Origin: Litorivicinus sp.
GTDB lineage: Bacteria; Pseudomonadota; Gammaproteobacteria; Pseudomonadales; Litorivicinaceae
DNA: 64,000 bases
Assembly (NCBI GenBank): GCA_028339155.1
Contig: JAOLBK010000004.1
Span: forward strand, 107,066-171,065
Direction of reading: 5' to 3'
A program made the position numbers and the translations under genes. Positions 19,237-29,065 of the stretch are shown here, piece after piece. The notes beneath the pieces are model-generated. The model was given only the letters and a program-made list of their open reading frames with translations. It was not told where the DNA came from and made no database searches. Positions within the stretch are counted from its first letter, which is position 1. Each line of letters opens with the position of its first letter.

Positions 19237-20544
19237 TTAGCTTACGAGCCGAAGCCCTTCAAAGTAATCTTCCTCAGAGGGTTCTGGAGCCACGGCCTGA
19301 CAAACCTGACGGACTGCTTCCGTGAGGATGTTAAGCCCCTCCTTCAGCGTGTCGTGTTCAATGGTTAGTGGACACAGAATCTTTAGCACCTCGTCGTGGG
19401 CGCCACTGGTCTCAATTATCAGTCCACGACGAAAACATTCCGCAGCAATCACCGCAGCAAGATCGCCGCGCGCGCAATTAAGACCTTGCATCAACCCACG
19501 GCCACGATGACTTAGCTCGTGGCCCGATAATTCGAGACATAAGGCCGTCAACGTGCCCTTCACCATCGCAGCCTTCCGTCCGATCTCCTGGCTAAAGCGG
19601 TTGTCCGCCCAAAAATGTGAGAATGACGCCGCCGCAGTAACAAATGCGAGATTATTACCCCGGAATGTACCGTTGTGTTCGCCCGGCTCCCATTGATCCA
19701 ATTCCGGTTTGAACAACACGATCGATAAGGGAAGGCCATACCCACTCAGGCTCTTCGATAACGTGATGATATCAGGACTGATCCCAGCCTCTTCAAAGCT
19801 GAAAAATGTGCCCGATCGTCCGCATCCTGCCTGAATATCATCAACAATCAGTAGAATGTCATAACTCTTACAAAGTGCAGCAAGCTTCTCTAGCCATTCA
19901 AAACTAGCAGCAGTCGCTCCGCCCTCACCCTGAATCGTTTCAACAATCACTGCAGCCGGAAAATCTAGTCCACTACTTGGATCACAAAGGACTTTTTCGA
20001 AGTAGGCCGTGGTGTCAATGTCATCACCGAGATAACCGTCATACGGCATATGCGTAACACCATTCAGCGAGACGCCAGCCGCACCCCGATGATGCTGATT
20101 ACCTGTCGCGGCTAGGGCTCCTAAACTAACGCCATGGAATCCGTTGGTGAATGCAACGATGTTCTCACGTCCTGTTACCTTTCGAGCCAACTTCATCGCG
20201 GCTTCAACAGCATTGGTTCCCGTAGGCCCAGTGAACTGAACGCGGTAGTCCATATTTCGTGGTGCCAGAATGTATTGCTTTAGCCCCTCGAGAAATTCCC
20301 TTTTCGCCTGCGTCTGCATGTCAAGGCCGTGGGTGATTCCATCACATTCGATGTAATCTACAAGAGCAGTCTTCAATACAGACGGATTGTGTCCATAGTT
20401 AAGTGCTCCGGCACCTGCCAAGAAATCGATATAACGAACCCCGTTCTCTGTATATAGGCAAGCATTTTTTGAACGAACGAAGGTCACTGGAAATGACCGC
20501 GAATAACTACGCACATTCGACTCAAGTTCTTCAAAAATAGACAT
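19237..20544 (-). CDS. ectB: Diaminobutyrate--2-oxoglutarate transaminase
   Basis: 435 aa class III aminotransferase, ESNVRSYSRSFP N-terminus, TLSKSLSGYGLPLSIVL Lys site. Confidence 0.95.
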   Translation of the reverse strand: MSIFEELESNVRSYSRSFPVTFVRSKNACLYTENGVRYIDFLAGAGALNYGHNPSVLKTALVDYIECDGITHGLDMQTQAKREFLEGLKQYILAPRNMDYRVQFTGPTGTNAVEAAMKLARKVTGRENIVAFTNGFHGVSLGALAATGNQHHRGAAGVSLNGVTHMPYDGYLGDDIDTTAYFEKVLCDPSSGLDFPAAVIVETIQGEGGATAASFEWLEKLAALCKSYDILLIVDDIQAGCGRSGTFFSFEEAGISPDIITLSKSLSGYGLPLSIVLFKPELDQWEPGEHNGTFRGNNLAFVTAAASFSHFWADNRFSQEIGRKAAMVKGTLTALCLELSGHELSHRGRGLMQGLNCARGDLAAVIAAECFRRGLIIETSGAHDEVLKILCPLTIEHDTLKEGLNILTEAVRQVCQAVAPEPSEEDYFEGLRLVS

Positions 20545-20562
20545 ACAACGACTCCGATAAAA

Positions 20563-21075
20563 TTAAAAAGGGCCCAGCTTCCACAACACTTCTGATGCAT
20601 GGTGGCCGGCAAAATGATGGGTTTGATCAAATATGATTCGACGTGAAATTTTACAATTTAGGCTCCGTGCGAGTCTCGTGAATGTACTTTCTGAAGCACG
20701 GTTCTCCGCGGTAATAGTGGTTTCAAAAAAGCGTACCTGAGGATGTTCTTTGAGAATTGTGCGAACCATTGCACCTGCCAGATTATTTCCACGAGCATCC
20801 GGCGCGACGGCAACCTGCCAAACGAAAAGCGTGTCTGGATCACTCGGTTTCAAAAATCCGGTTACGGCACCCACCAACTGTGAACCCAGGTACGCCACAA
20901 CAGCGGTATCCGCAAACATCGAACATTGCAGCAAGTTGCAATACAGGCTGTTGTGATCAAGCGGCGGGCACCGCTGGATTAGGTCAGCCAGCGCCACGCC
21001 ATCTTTTACCGACGGTTTCCGGATCACTATTTGGGCTAGCGCATCGCGCACTGAAATTTCAGTTTGATTTATCAT
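20563..21075 (-). CDS. ectA: L-2,4-diaminobutyrate acetyltransferase
   Basis: 170 aa GNAT; QRCPPLDHNSLYCNLLQCSMFADTAVVA, WQVAVAPDARGNNLAGAMV. Confidence 0.93.
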   Translation of the reverse strand: MINQTEISVRDALAQIVIRKPSVKDGVALADLIQRCPPLDHNSLYCNLLQCSMFADTAVVAYLGSQLVGAVTGFLKPSDPDTLFVWQVAVAPDARGNNLAGAMVRTILKEHPQVRFFETTITAENRASESTFTRLARSLNCKISRRIIFDQTHHFAGHHASEVLWKLGPF

Positions 21076-21102
21076 GATATTACATCGTATACGAAAGAAA
21101 AT

Positions 21103-21134
21103 ATTATCTCAATCTTGACCATTCTGTCAGAATG
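21103..21134 (-). promoter_or_regulatory. Putative ectABC promoter with palindromic operator over the -35
   Basis: Reverse strand: CTGACA (21130..21125), 16 bp, GATAAT (21108..21103); palindrome CATTCTgacAGAATG at 21120..21134. Confidence 0.4.
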
Positions 21135-21533
21135 ATATACCTATATCTGTGATTTTAAGTGAAATATAGTGATCTAATCTCTGACTATTTCTTTTGTAGG
21201 CGAATGAATTAATAGGATATTTCATATGCTTGATAATAGTGATTCAAGAAGTCATGAATAACTTTAAAGGACGAACCTTACTGGTCCGAAAAGGTAAATC
21301 CGGTTGAATACAACTAAATCTAGCGACGATTAGTTACAAGTCTCTGACCGCACTTTCCTCCACCAAGCTTCCTAATTTATTTTTATAAACAGAAATGGCA
21401 TCCAGAGATCAGCAGAGACACGAAAATTCAGCCTCACTAAGGGACTTATTGATTACCGATATGAGCAGAAAGCAAGAATGGAAGTGTTAGTGGATATCTT
21501 AGACCTCCCGGAATACGGGTTCCAAAAACATAA

Positions 21534-21557
21534 AAGGCCTCACCGAAGTGAAGCCTT
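21534..21557 (-). terminator. Rho-independent terminator downstream of tRNA genes
   Basis: Reverse strand AAGGCTTCAC-TTCG-GTGAGGCCTTTTAT: 10-bp stem (one G.U) with UUCG loop. Confidence 0.8.
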
Positions 21558-21560
21558 AAA

Positions 21561-21637
21561 TGGCGGAGCGGACGGGACTCGAACCCGCGACCCCCGGCGT
21601 GACAGGCCGGTATTCTAACCAACTGAACTACCGCTCC
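21561..21637 (-). tRNA. tRNA-Asp (GTC)
   Basis: Reverse strand GGAGCGGTAGTTCAGTTGGTTAGAATACCGGCCTGTCACGCCGGGGGTCGCGGGTTCGAGTCCCGTCCGCTCCGCCA. Confidence 0.97.
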
Positions 21638-21657
21638 GTACGGTCTATTACTCTACT

Positions 21658-21733
21658 TGGTGGGTGAAGAGGGGCTCGAACCCCCGACCCTCGCCGTGTA
21701 AAGGCGATGCTCTTCCAACTGAGCTATTCACCC
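21658..21733 (-). tRNA. tRNA-Val (TAC)
   Basis: Reverse strand GGGTGAATAGCTCAGTTGGAAGAGCATCGCCTTTACACGGCGAGGGTCGGGGGTTCGAGCCCCTCTTCACCCACCA. Confidence 0.97.
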
Positions 21734-21862
21734 CTATGAGCAACAATCGGGGCGGATGATACCTCGCACTGCAAAACTGTCAACAAGTTTTCTTGCGAAA
21801 ACCGACCGAAGCACTACAATCTCCCCCTCATAATTTATCTAACTGGATCGGAAAAATTTGTC

Positions 21863-22945
21863 ATGCGCTTATCAGATTTAAATATCGATGATTATAAGAT
21901 CATTGTCTCGCCATCCGAACTAAAAACAGAACTGCCCTTGGAATCCCCGGCGCGCGAATTCATCAGCAATTCGCGGCAAGTAGTCAAGAATATTCTTGAC
22001 GGAACCGACCAGCGCTTATTTGTGGTCGTTGGCCCCTGCTCGATCCATGACCCAGAGCTCGCGCTAACATATGCAAAAAAATTAGCAGTTCTTGCGCGTG
22101 AGGTGCAAGACGAGTTATTCATAATTATGCGTGTTTATTTTGAAAAGCCACGTACAACGGTCGGATGGAAGGGCCTGATAAATGACCCCCATCTTGACGG
22201 AAATTTTGACATAGAGACTGGACTACGTACTGCCCGCAACCTATTGATTAATTTATCAGAGATGGAACTCCCTCTGGCTACGGAGGCACTCGATCCGATT
22301 TCTCCACAGTATCTTCAGGATGCTATAACATGGTCCGCGATTGGTGCACGAACAACAGAATCTCAGACCCATCGCGAGATGAGTTCTGGACTATCTTCTC
22401 CGGTTGGATTTAAAAATGGGACCGATGGATCGCTCGATGTTGCTATTAATGCAATGAAGTCAGTAACCCATGGACATGCATTTCTGGGGATCAATCCTGA
22501 TGGCCGCGTCGCTGTCACCAAGACCCGAGGAAATCAATATGGTCACGTAGTATTGCGTGGCGGTGGTGGCAAACCCAATTACGATTCAGCCAAAATCACA
22601 CTCTGCGAGCATGGTCTTGATAATGCCAATTTACCGAAAAATATTGTGGTTGATTGTTCCCACGAGAATTCAAATAAAGATCATAATCTTCAGCATTTAG
22701 TGCTTGATGACATTGTTCGTCAAATTAAGAACGGCAACCAATCAATATGCGGGATCATGATTGAATCAAACATCAATGAAGGCAATCAAAATATTCCACA
22801 GAATTTGGCTGATTTAAAATACGGTGTCTCCGTAACCGACGCGTGTATTAATTGGGAGAGTACTGAGAAAGCACTCCGAGAAATGGCTGATTCACTTAAG
22901 GAATCTCTGCCAGGCCGCAGGAGTCCCACTAAAGTGCCTGATTAG
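21863..22945 (+). CDS. 3-deoxy-7-phosphoheptulonate synthase, class I
   Basis: 360 aa; VVGPCSIHDPELAL, FEKPRTTVGWKGLINDP, ARTTESQTHREMSSGLSSPVGFKNGTDG. Confidence 0.95.
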   Translation: MRLSDLNIDDYKIIVSPSELKTELPLESPAREFISNSRQVVKNILDGTDQRLFVVVGPCSIHDPELALTYAKKLAVLAREVQDELFIIMRVYFEKPRTTVGWKGLINDPHLDGNFDIETGLRTARNLLINLSEMELPLATEALDPISPQYLQDAITWSAIGARTTESQTHREMSSGLSSPVGFKNGTDGSLDVAINAMKSVTHGHAFLGINPDGRVAVTKTRGNQYGHVVLRGGGGKPNYDSAKITLCEHGLDNANLPKNIVVDCSHENSNKDHNLQHLVLDDIVRQIKNGNQSICGIMIESNINEGNQNIPQNLADLKYGVSVTDACINWESTEKALREMADSLKESLPGRRSPTKVPD

Positions 22946-23957
22946 CCCCAGGCATAAGGAATTCAACGTCGGAGGTATGTACGGCCTGCATCATCTGCAG
23001 AGCCATCTGCCGTACAGGTCTGCCCCCAAAGATCACCTGATACAGCGCTTCGAGAATTGGCATGACAATACCATTCTTTTCTACATGCGCATGGACCAGC
23101 TGGAGTGTATTGATTCCTTCGGCCACTTGCCCTAATCGTGCCTGAGCCTCCTTAAGATCAACGCCCTCGGCTAGCGCACGGCCTATCCGAAAATTCCGAG
23201 ACAATGGGGACACACTCGTTACGTACAGATCTCCGACACCAGCCAAGCCCAGAAAGCTCAATGGATTACCCCCTAGACTGGATGAGAGACGGGACATCTC
23301 AGCAAGCGCCCGTGTAATCAAGAGTGCCTTCGTATTCTCGCCAACCTTTAAACCATCAGCCAAACCCGCGGCAATTGCATAAATATTTTTTAACGCTCCA
23401 CCCAGTTCAACACTGATCAAGTCCTCAGAACTGTACAATCGAAAATAACGTGTCGCCAGGGCCTTTCTGGCCAATTCACGCACTAATGGGGACGCACTCG
23501 CAACAACCGACGCAGTAAGATGACGCTGCGCAATTTCACCCGCCAAATTTGGCCCTGATAAAACACCAACAGGATGACCTGGCAGACGCTCTGAAATTAC
23601 CTGACTCATCAATTTAAATCCGTCCGCACGTATTCCCTTTGTCATGGACAGTAGAGCCACATTTCCTGGCAACAAAGGTTTGAGCGAACAGCATATGCCA
23701 TCCATCGCTATTGACGGCACAGACAATAAAACGAGCTCAGCACCCTCAACTACATATTCGAGAGAATCAGATGCCTCAATCGAAGTATGTAAAGTTAGTT
23801 CTGCCTGATAATTGGGATTCTTTCGATCCTGATTGATCGCATCCACCACCTCTCGACGCCTAGCATAAATCCGTACAAAACAATCATTGTGGGCTGCAAT
23901 ATCAGCTAATACCGTCCCAAAACTTCCTGCACCAATTACTGCAACCTTCATGACCAT
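22929..23957 (-). CDS. gpsA: Glycerol-3-phosphate dehydrogenase [NAD(P)+]
   Basis: VIGAGSFGTVLADIAA, SMTKGIRADG, GVLSGPNLAGEIA, ALKNIYAIAAGLADGLKVGENTKALLITR. Confidence 0.95.
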   Translation of the reverse strand: MVMKVAVIGAGSFGTVLADIAAHNDCFVRIYARRREVVDAINQDRKNPNYQAELTLHTSIEASDSLEYVVEGAELVLLSVPSIAMDGICCSLKPLLPGNVALLSMTKGIRADGFKLMSQVISERLPGHPVGVLSGPNLAGEIAQRHLTASVVASASPLVRELARKALATRYFRLYSSEDLISVELGGALKNIYAIAAGLADGLKVGENTKALLITRALAEMSRLSSSLGGNPLSFLGLAGVGDLYVTSVSPLSRNFRIGRALAEGVDLKEAQARLGQVAEGINTLQLVHAHVEKNGIVMPILEALYQVIFGGRPVRQMALQMMQAVHTSDVEFLMPGANQAL

Positions 23958-23960
23958 GTC

Positions 23961-25391
23961 CTATGAACTACAACTCAAATGGTATCCACTACCGGCGCTG
24001 GGGGGGGATCCGCCAAATCGCTCAGCATAAAGAGACGGCATCGAAATGCCACAATTCAAATCCTCTCGAAGTGAAACCACTCCTGAATAATCACCGACAT
24101 TGGCTTGGCTAATCACTTCCTCCAATAACCAATGACTTAACATCCACGAAGGTGCAAGATTCAAAGCTTTCGGCATTAAATCGACCTCCTTTTCCTCAGA
24201 CCAGATTTTACGCAAACTGATCAATTTATTCTGGTCTATAGCACGTTTAGAAAGCCCATGAGGCTCATCCAATAGTAACCACTGAAATCCTTCAAGATAA
24301 AAGGTGCCAGGCACGGAAAACAATGATGCCAGGCCATCCGTAATTAAATCGAGTCGTGGATTGTCTGTGGTCACTGCAAGCCTGCTGGCCATTGTTTGGC
24401 GATAGTGATGTCTGAATCGCTCGGGAAATGAAGCAAGCATCGCTCGCAACGTATCAACACCAACAAATGACGTTAAGCATTCTGCGAGACAACCAAGATT
24501 CCATTGCATCACGTGAGGTTGCTGGCCGAAAGCGTAACGCCCTTGGGCATCAGTATGATTAATTACATAGCCAGGATCGAAATGTCCCACGAAGCCATAG
24601 GGGCCATAATCTAACGTTTCACCAGACAACGCGGTATTGTCTGTATTCATCACACCATGCACAAAGCCAACCGCCATCCATTCAGCCACTAAACGCGCCG
24701 AACGATCAAGATACCGATCAAATAAAACTTCTTCTGGATTTGTTTGATCGATTAATTCGGGATCTAACTGCTGGATCGCAAACTGAATCAATTCGCGCAG
24801 TTCGGACTCCCGTCGACTGTGGTACACATGCTCAAAATGACCAATACGCAGATGACTGCGTGCGAGCCGAATCAAGGTGGCTCCCTGCTCAACCGTCTCT
24901 CTCAGCACAGGCGTCTGGCTAGTGACCAGGGCTAGTGCACGCGTGGTTGGAACACCCAAGGCATTCATATATTCAGAACCAAGATATTCGCGAATACTAC
25001 TTCGCAAAACTGCGCGGCCATCACCAGACCGAGAATACGGCGTTTTACCTGCACCTTTGAGGTGCCACTCATAGGCGTTGCCTTTGTTACTTGATACACC
25101 AAGATAAAGACCGCGACCATCTCCAAGCGCACCTGCCCACTGACCAAACTGGTGGCCTGAATAAGCTTGCGCAATCGGATCCCACTCGGGCAAAGGCTCG
25201 CCCCCAGAAGCGGCAATTAATGCCTGATCAGAACTTAAAAGAGTGGAAACGGCAACCGACTCAGCAAGTAAATGATTTATATCTACCCAACAAGGAGACA
25301 CGAGCGGAGATGGCTTGACCCGACTCCAAAATACGGACTCAGGCAATGACTGAAACGGCTGACTCCATTCAGCTATTTGTTTGCGTTGCAT
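23961..25391 (-). CDS. selO: SelO/YdiU family protein adenylyltransferase
   Basis: AYSGHQFGQWAGALGDGRG, KGAGKTPYSRSGDGRAVLRSSIREYLGSEYMNALGVPTTRAL, VMNTDNTALSGETLDYGPYGF; C-terminus SCSS. Confidence 0.92.
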   Translation of the reverse strand: MQRKQIAEWSQPFQSLPESVFWSRVKPSPLVSPCWVDINHLLAESVAVSTLLSSDQALIAASGGEPLPEWDPIAQAYSGHQFGQWAGALGDGRGLYLGVSSNKGNAYEWHLKGAGKTPYSRSGDGRAVLRSSIREYLGSEYMNALGVPTTRALALVTSQTPVLRETVEQGATLIRLARSHLRIGHFEHVYHSRRESELRELIQFAIQQLDPELIDQTNPEEVLFDRYLDRSARLVAEWMAVGFVHGVMNTDNTALSGETLDYGPYGFVGHFDPGYVINHTDAQGRYAFGQQPHVMQWNLGCLAECLTSFVGVDTLRAMLASFPERFRHHYRQTMASRLAVTTDNPRLDLITDGLASLFSVPGTFYLEGFQWLLLDEPHGLSKRAIDQNKLISLRKIWSEEKEVDLMPKALNLAPSWMLSHWLLEEVISQANVGDYSGVVSLREDLNCGISMPSLYAERFGGSPPSAGSGYHLSCSS

Positions 25392-26622
25392 CCGTATCTT
25401 CGAGTAAGGATTCGGGTGCCTGTTCGCAAGGCAGTGACCGACCAATGAATTTCTCTATTTCTGGTAGATAAAATGAATCATCTTCGCATGCAAAACTGAT
25501 CGAAGTTCCTTCTGCCCCAGCCCGTCCGGTCCGGCCAATCCGGTGCACGTAATCTTCAGCGTCTTCAGGCAACGTATAATTAATTACATGACTGACACCA
25601 TCAATATGGATGCCCCGACCCGCAACATCGGTAGCGACCAATACTCGTGTAAGACCTTCCTTGAATCGGTCCAGTGTCTGGATACGCTTGCGCTGTGGAA
25701 CTTCTCCGCTCAGCAGCGCTGCATCGATTCCATCCGCAACCAAACGATCAACAAGATTTCTGCATAAGTCACGGCGATTGGCGAATACCATCAGTTTGTG
25801 GAGACCTCGCTTTAGAATCACATTTTTTAATAACCGATACTTACTATCCGCAGTCGTGATGTAAACAATTTGCTCTACTGTTTGAGTAGCGACACTATCA
25901 GGCTCGATTTCAATACGGACCGCATCAAAAGTCCAACGGTCTGAAAGTTCTACAATCTGAGGCGTAAACGTTGCTGAAAAAAGCATCGTCTGACGTAATT
26001 CTTTACGAGGACAGGCCCTGATAATTCGTCGCACATCTGGCATAAAGCCCATATCCAACATGCGATCTGCTTCGTCGAGAACAAGCACTTCAATCTTTCG
26101 AAGATTGATTTCATTCTGCCCAAGAAAATCAATCAACCGACCTGGTGTCGCTACCATGATGTCACAAGGAGCGTGGCGAAGATCGTCTCGCTGCTTTTGA
26201 TAATCCATGCCACCCACGATTGCGACGACTGATAAGCGAGTGTAATTACACAGGTCTTCTGCATCTTTTGCGATCTGGGCAACCAATTCTCTGGTAGGCG
26301 CGAGAATCAATGCACGCGGCGTACCGGTTCGACGCTTTCCGTCAATCGGTTCCCGTATGAAGGTATCAATCATTGAGATCAAGAAAGCCGCCGTTTTACC
26401 CGTGCCTGTCTGGGCCTTGGCGACTATATCTTCGCCATCAAGTACAACAGGCAAAGATTCTTTCTGAATCGGACTGGCATATCGGAAACCCAAGTCGGCA
26501 ATCCCATGCATAATAGCTTTTGGTAGATCCATATCATGAAATCGTGCTTTTCCATCCTCAGGCTCCACATTAAATAATTCTGGGCTCCAGGAAGTCCCGG
26601 CATTCTCTTCAGTCATGATCAC
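25369..26622 (-). CDS. DEAD-box ATP-dependent RNA helicase (RhlB-like)
   Basis: AQTGTGKTAAF, PTRELVAQI, VLDEADRMLDMGF, SATF, HRIGRTGRAG. Confidence 0.93.
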   Translation of the reverse strand: MIMTEENAGTSWSPELFNVEPEDGKARFHDMDLPKAIMHGIADLGFRYASPIQKESLPVVLDGEDIVAKAQTGTGKTAAFLISMIDTFIREPIDGKRRTGTPRALILAPTRELVAQIAKDAEDLCNYTRLSVVAIVGGMDYQKQRDDLRHAPCDIMVATPGRLIDFLGQNEINLRKIEVLVLDEADRMLDMGFMPDVRRIIRACPRKELRQTMLFSATFTPQIVELSDRWTFDAVRIEIEPDSVATQTVEQIVYITTADSKYRLLKNVILKRGLHKLMVFANRRDLCRNLVDRLVADGIDAALLSGEVPQRKRIQTLDRFKEGLTRVLVATDVAGRGIHIDGVSHVINYTLPEDAEDYVHRIGRTGRAGAEGTSISFACEDDSFYLPEIEKFIGRSLPCEQAPESLLEDTDATQTNS

Positions 26623-26677
26623 TCGCTACTATTCACTCAAAGCAAGAGTGTACACGAGGGATTACTTAAACGGATAA

Positions 26678-26800
26678 TTACCGCTCAACCGCTGGAACAA
26701 TACCCTGCTCACGGCCTACACAAAACGTGACCCATCCTCTCTTCGCCTCTCGCTTACTGATTTCGCGAATCATTGACGGCAGGATTCGACACCGAGAATC
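26678..26800 (-). pseudogene. Thiolase (acetyl-CoA acetyltransferase) C-terminal remnant
   Basis: Reverse-strand frame DSRCRILPSMIREISKREAKRGWVTFCVGREQGIVPAVER*, resembling thiolase C-terminus SGARIL...HEM..R.AK.GLATLCIGGGMGVALAVER. Confidence 0.6.
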
Positions 26801-26905
26801 AGAGTTCTCTTAATATCAAGAATTTGCATTATTTGAACTTCTAAATTTTTCTCTGAAACCTTCTTCAAGCACTTAATAAATATATCGTTATTACAGCAAA
26901 ATAGG

Positions 26906-29047
26906 TTACATCTCCAATCTAAATGAAGGCAGTTGAGACATCAATGAGCGGCCCCAACTTGTATCCACAAGACGACGATCAAGCACCGTCACCTGGCCCG
27001 TATCAGTCTCTGAACGAATCAAACGTCCAACAGCCTGGCGAAGACGAATCGTCGCAGCAGGAATCGACATTTCTCTAAATGGGTCCCGGCCATGAATCTT
27101 TAAGTACTCAGCCTGCGTCGCTTCCCGTGGGTCATCTGGTGGCTGAAATGGAAGTCGGGTAATCACGACCTCATTCGCGAGATCGCCCGGAAGATCGAGT
27201 CCCTCCGCCATTGACTGCAATCCAAACAGGATCGAGGTATAGCCATCCCGCCTCTGGGTTTCATGCGTGTCGAGCAGGCTTGAAAGTGTCAACTGACCCT
27301 GAACCAGAACAACCTCACGCAGCTGCTCGCTCATCAATTCCTGCACCCTCATTAGCAAACGCCAACTCGTAAACAATACTAAAATTCCGAGTCCTGAATC
27401 GACCCTAGATTCCAAATAATCATTAACTTTTTGCGGGTGCGCGAGCTCATCACGAGGATCACCCGACTGTTGAGGTATGACCAGCCTGCCCTGTCGAGCG
27501 TAATCAAATGCCCCATCCACAATGAGACTCGAAAAGTCCATAAGACCGAGTGAACTGGCTTGCACATCAAACGTTTGCTGGTGAGCGAGCGTAGCCGAGG
27601 TCAGAACGCAAGCACCAATTCGCCCCCAAATAGCCTCTTTCAAAGCAGCAGCCGGCGACATTGGGCTAACCCAAAACTCGAGGTCCGTTGGATCATCTTG
27701 GGTCGCATAACGAACATCTTGACCGACCCGCACCCAGCGGGCATCACCTTGCTCGATACAGGGCCTCGACATGCGATCGGCAACTAAAGGGATGGATTCG
27801 AGTCGACCCATTGCCAAGCCTAGTTGCTCAGCAAGCCCTTCGGCATCGGTTTCTGATATCTCATCGCCACCCTGAACGGAGATACCTTTCAACCAATCCA
27901 AGATTTTTTGTAGTCGATTAATAATCTGGACAGCTGCCTCACCCTCACGCTCAGGCAAAGACATTTGATCGTTTAGACGTAGTCGGTAGCGGGACCCTCC
28001 ATTCTGAAAAGCAAACTCAGATTCTGGATATCCCTGCATTTGCTCTAACGTCTGCCGACCCCAATCAGCGAGCTGCCGAGCCAAAAGATCCAAGCTTCCG
28101 GGAACTCGTTCAACTTCATTCCGAATTCGATGGGATTCCGGTAAAACGCTGCGAACAGTCGTCAGAACGCGTTCAATGGTTTTGATCGCCCCAAGGCTTT
28201 GTGCAATGCGAACATGATCAGTGAATTGATTTGCTGCTACTCGAGATAATTGATGAGCCTCATCGATTATCAAAATAGTTTTTTCGAGTGGCGGTAAAAT
28301 TACGCCGCCGCCAAGCTTAAGGTCTGACATCAAGAGGTCATGATTTACGACCAAAAGGTCAGCATCTAGCCAGCTCTCCCGAGCCGTAAAATAAGGACAA
28401 ATCTGAAAACTTCGGCACTGACGCCCTTGGCAACGACGATGGTCTGTTGTCAACGCAGCCCTGACCGTATCCGTTAATTGGTCAGGAACTTGGTCCATAT
28501 CCCCAGCCCAGCTTCCCTCAATCCATGCCCGACTCAGGCCATCAACCAGCATTCGTTCATCAGAATCCAACACAAGCGCCAGTTCGTCCGGGTATAGCCC
28601 AGACTCTTCATTGACTGCATCCAATGCAGATTCCAACCGAACAGGACAAAGGTATCGCCTGCGTCCTTTCGCTAAGGCCCAATTAACTGACAGACCCGTT
28701 GCATCGATTAGATCTGGAATATCTTTTTCAATAAGCTGGGTCTGTAACGATACGGTCGCTGTTGAAATCACCAGAGGCATTTCACGTTCTAAAGCCACCG
28801 GAAGTGCACCGATTAAGTACGCTAGGGTCTTACCCGTTCCAGTGCCTGCCTCAATAAAGCCACATGGCGCCTTACCCTCGTCACCGATTCTGGATAAAAT
28901 ATTCGCCACCCCAGCAATCATTTGTTTTTGCCCAAGCCGTGGCTTTAGTTGCCGTGCACTTAAAAAATCACGGTACAAGATCTGAATACTCAGCTTTGTG
29001 TCGTCGTTCAGCGCGCTCACGAAATCCAATTCTGATAAAATAGACAA
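26906..29047 (-). CDS. dinG: ATP-dependent DNA helicase DinG
   Basis: 713 aa; FIEAGTGTGKTLAYL, CQGRQCRSFQICPYFTAR Fe-S region, IIDEAHQL, RLRQAVGRLIRSETDTG. Confidence 0.9.
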   Translation of the reverse strand: MSILSELDFVSALNDDTKLSIQILYRDFLSARQLKPRLGQKQMIAGVANILSRIGDEGKAPCGFIEAGTGTGKTLAYLIGALPVALEREMPLVISTATVSLQTQLIEKDIPDLIDATGLSVNWALAKGRRRYLCPVRLESALDAVNEESGLYPDELALVLDSDERMLVDGLSRAWIEGSWAGDMDQVPDQLTDTVRAALTTDHRRCQGRQCRSFQICPYFTARESWLDADLLVVNHDLLMSDLKLGGGVILPPLEKTILIIDEAHQLSRVAANQFTDHVRIAQSLGAIKTIERVLTTVRSVLPESHRIRNEVERVPGSLDLLARQLADWGRQTLEQMQGYPESEFAFQNGGSRYRLRLNDQMSLPEREGEAAVQIINRLQKILDWLKGISVQGGDEISETDAEGLAEQLGLAMGRLESIPLVADRMSRPCIEQGDARWVRVGQDVRYATQDDPTDLEFWVSPMSPAAALKEAIWGRIGACVLTSATLAHQQTFDVQASSLGLMDFSSLIVDGAFDYARQGRLVIPQQSGDPRDELAHPQKVNDYLESRVDSGLGILVLFTSWRLLMRVQELMSEQLREVVLVQGQLTLSSLLDTHETQRRDGYTSILFGLQSMAEGLDLPGDLANEVVITRLPFQPPDDPREATQAEYLKIHGRDPFREMSIPAATIRLRQAVGRLIRSETDTGQVTVLDRRLVDTSWGRSLMSQLPSFRLEM

Positions 29048-29065
29048 CTATTGTAGGGGAAAAAA

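Noticed and set aside
21370-21600. Open frame NRNGIQRSAETRKFSLTKGLIDYRYEQKARMEVLVDILDLPEYGFQKHKRP running into the tRNA, considered as an integrase scar
   Set aside because: No integrase motif, reads through a terminator and into tRNA-Asp, no attachment-site repeat seen; probably chance.
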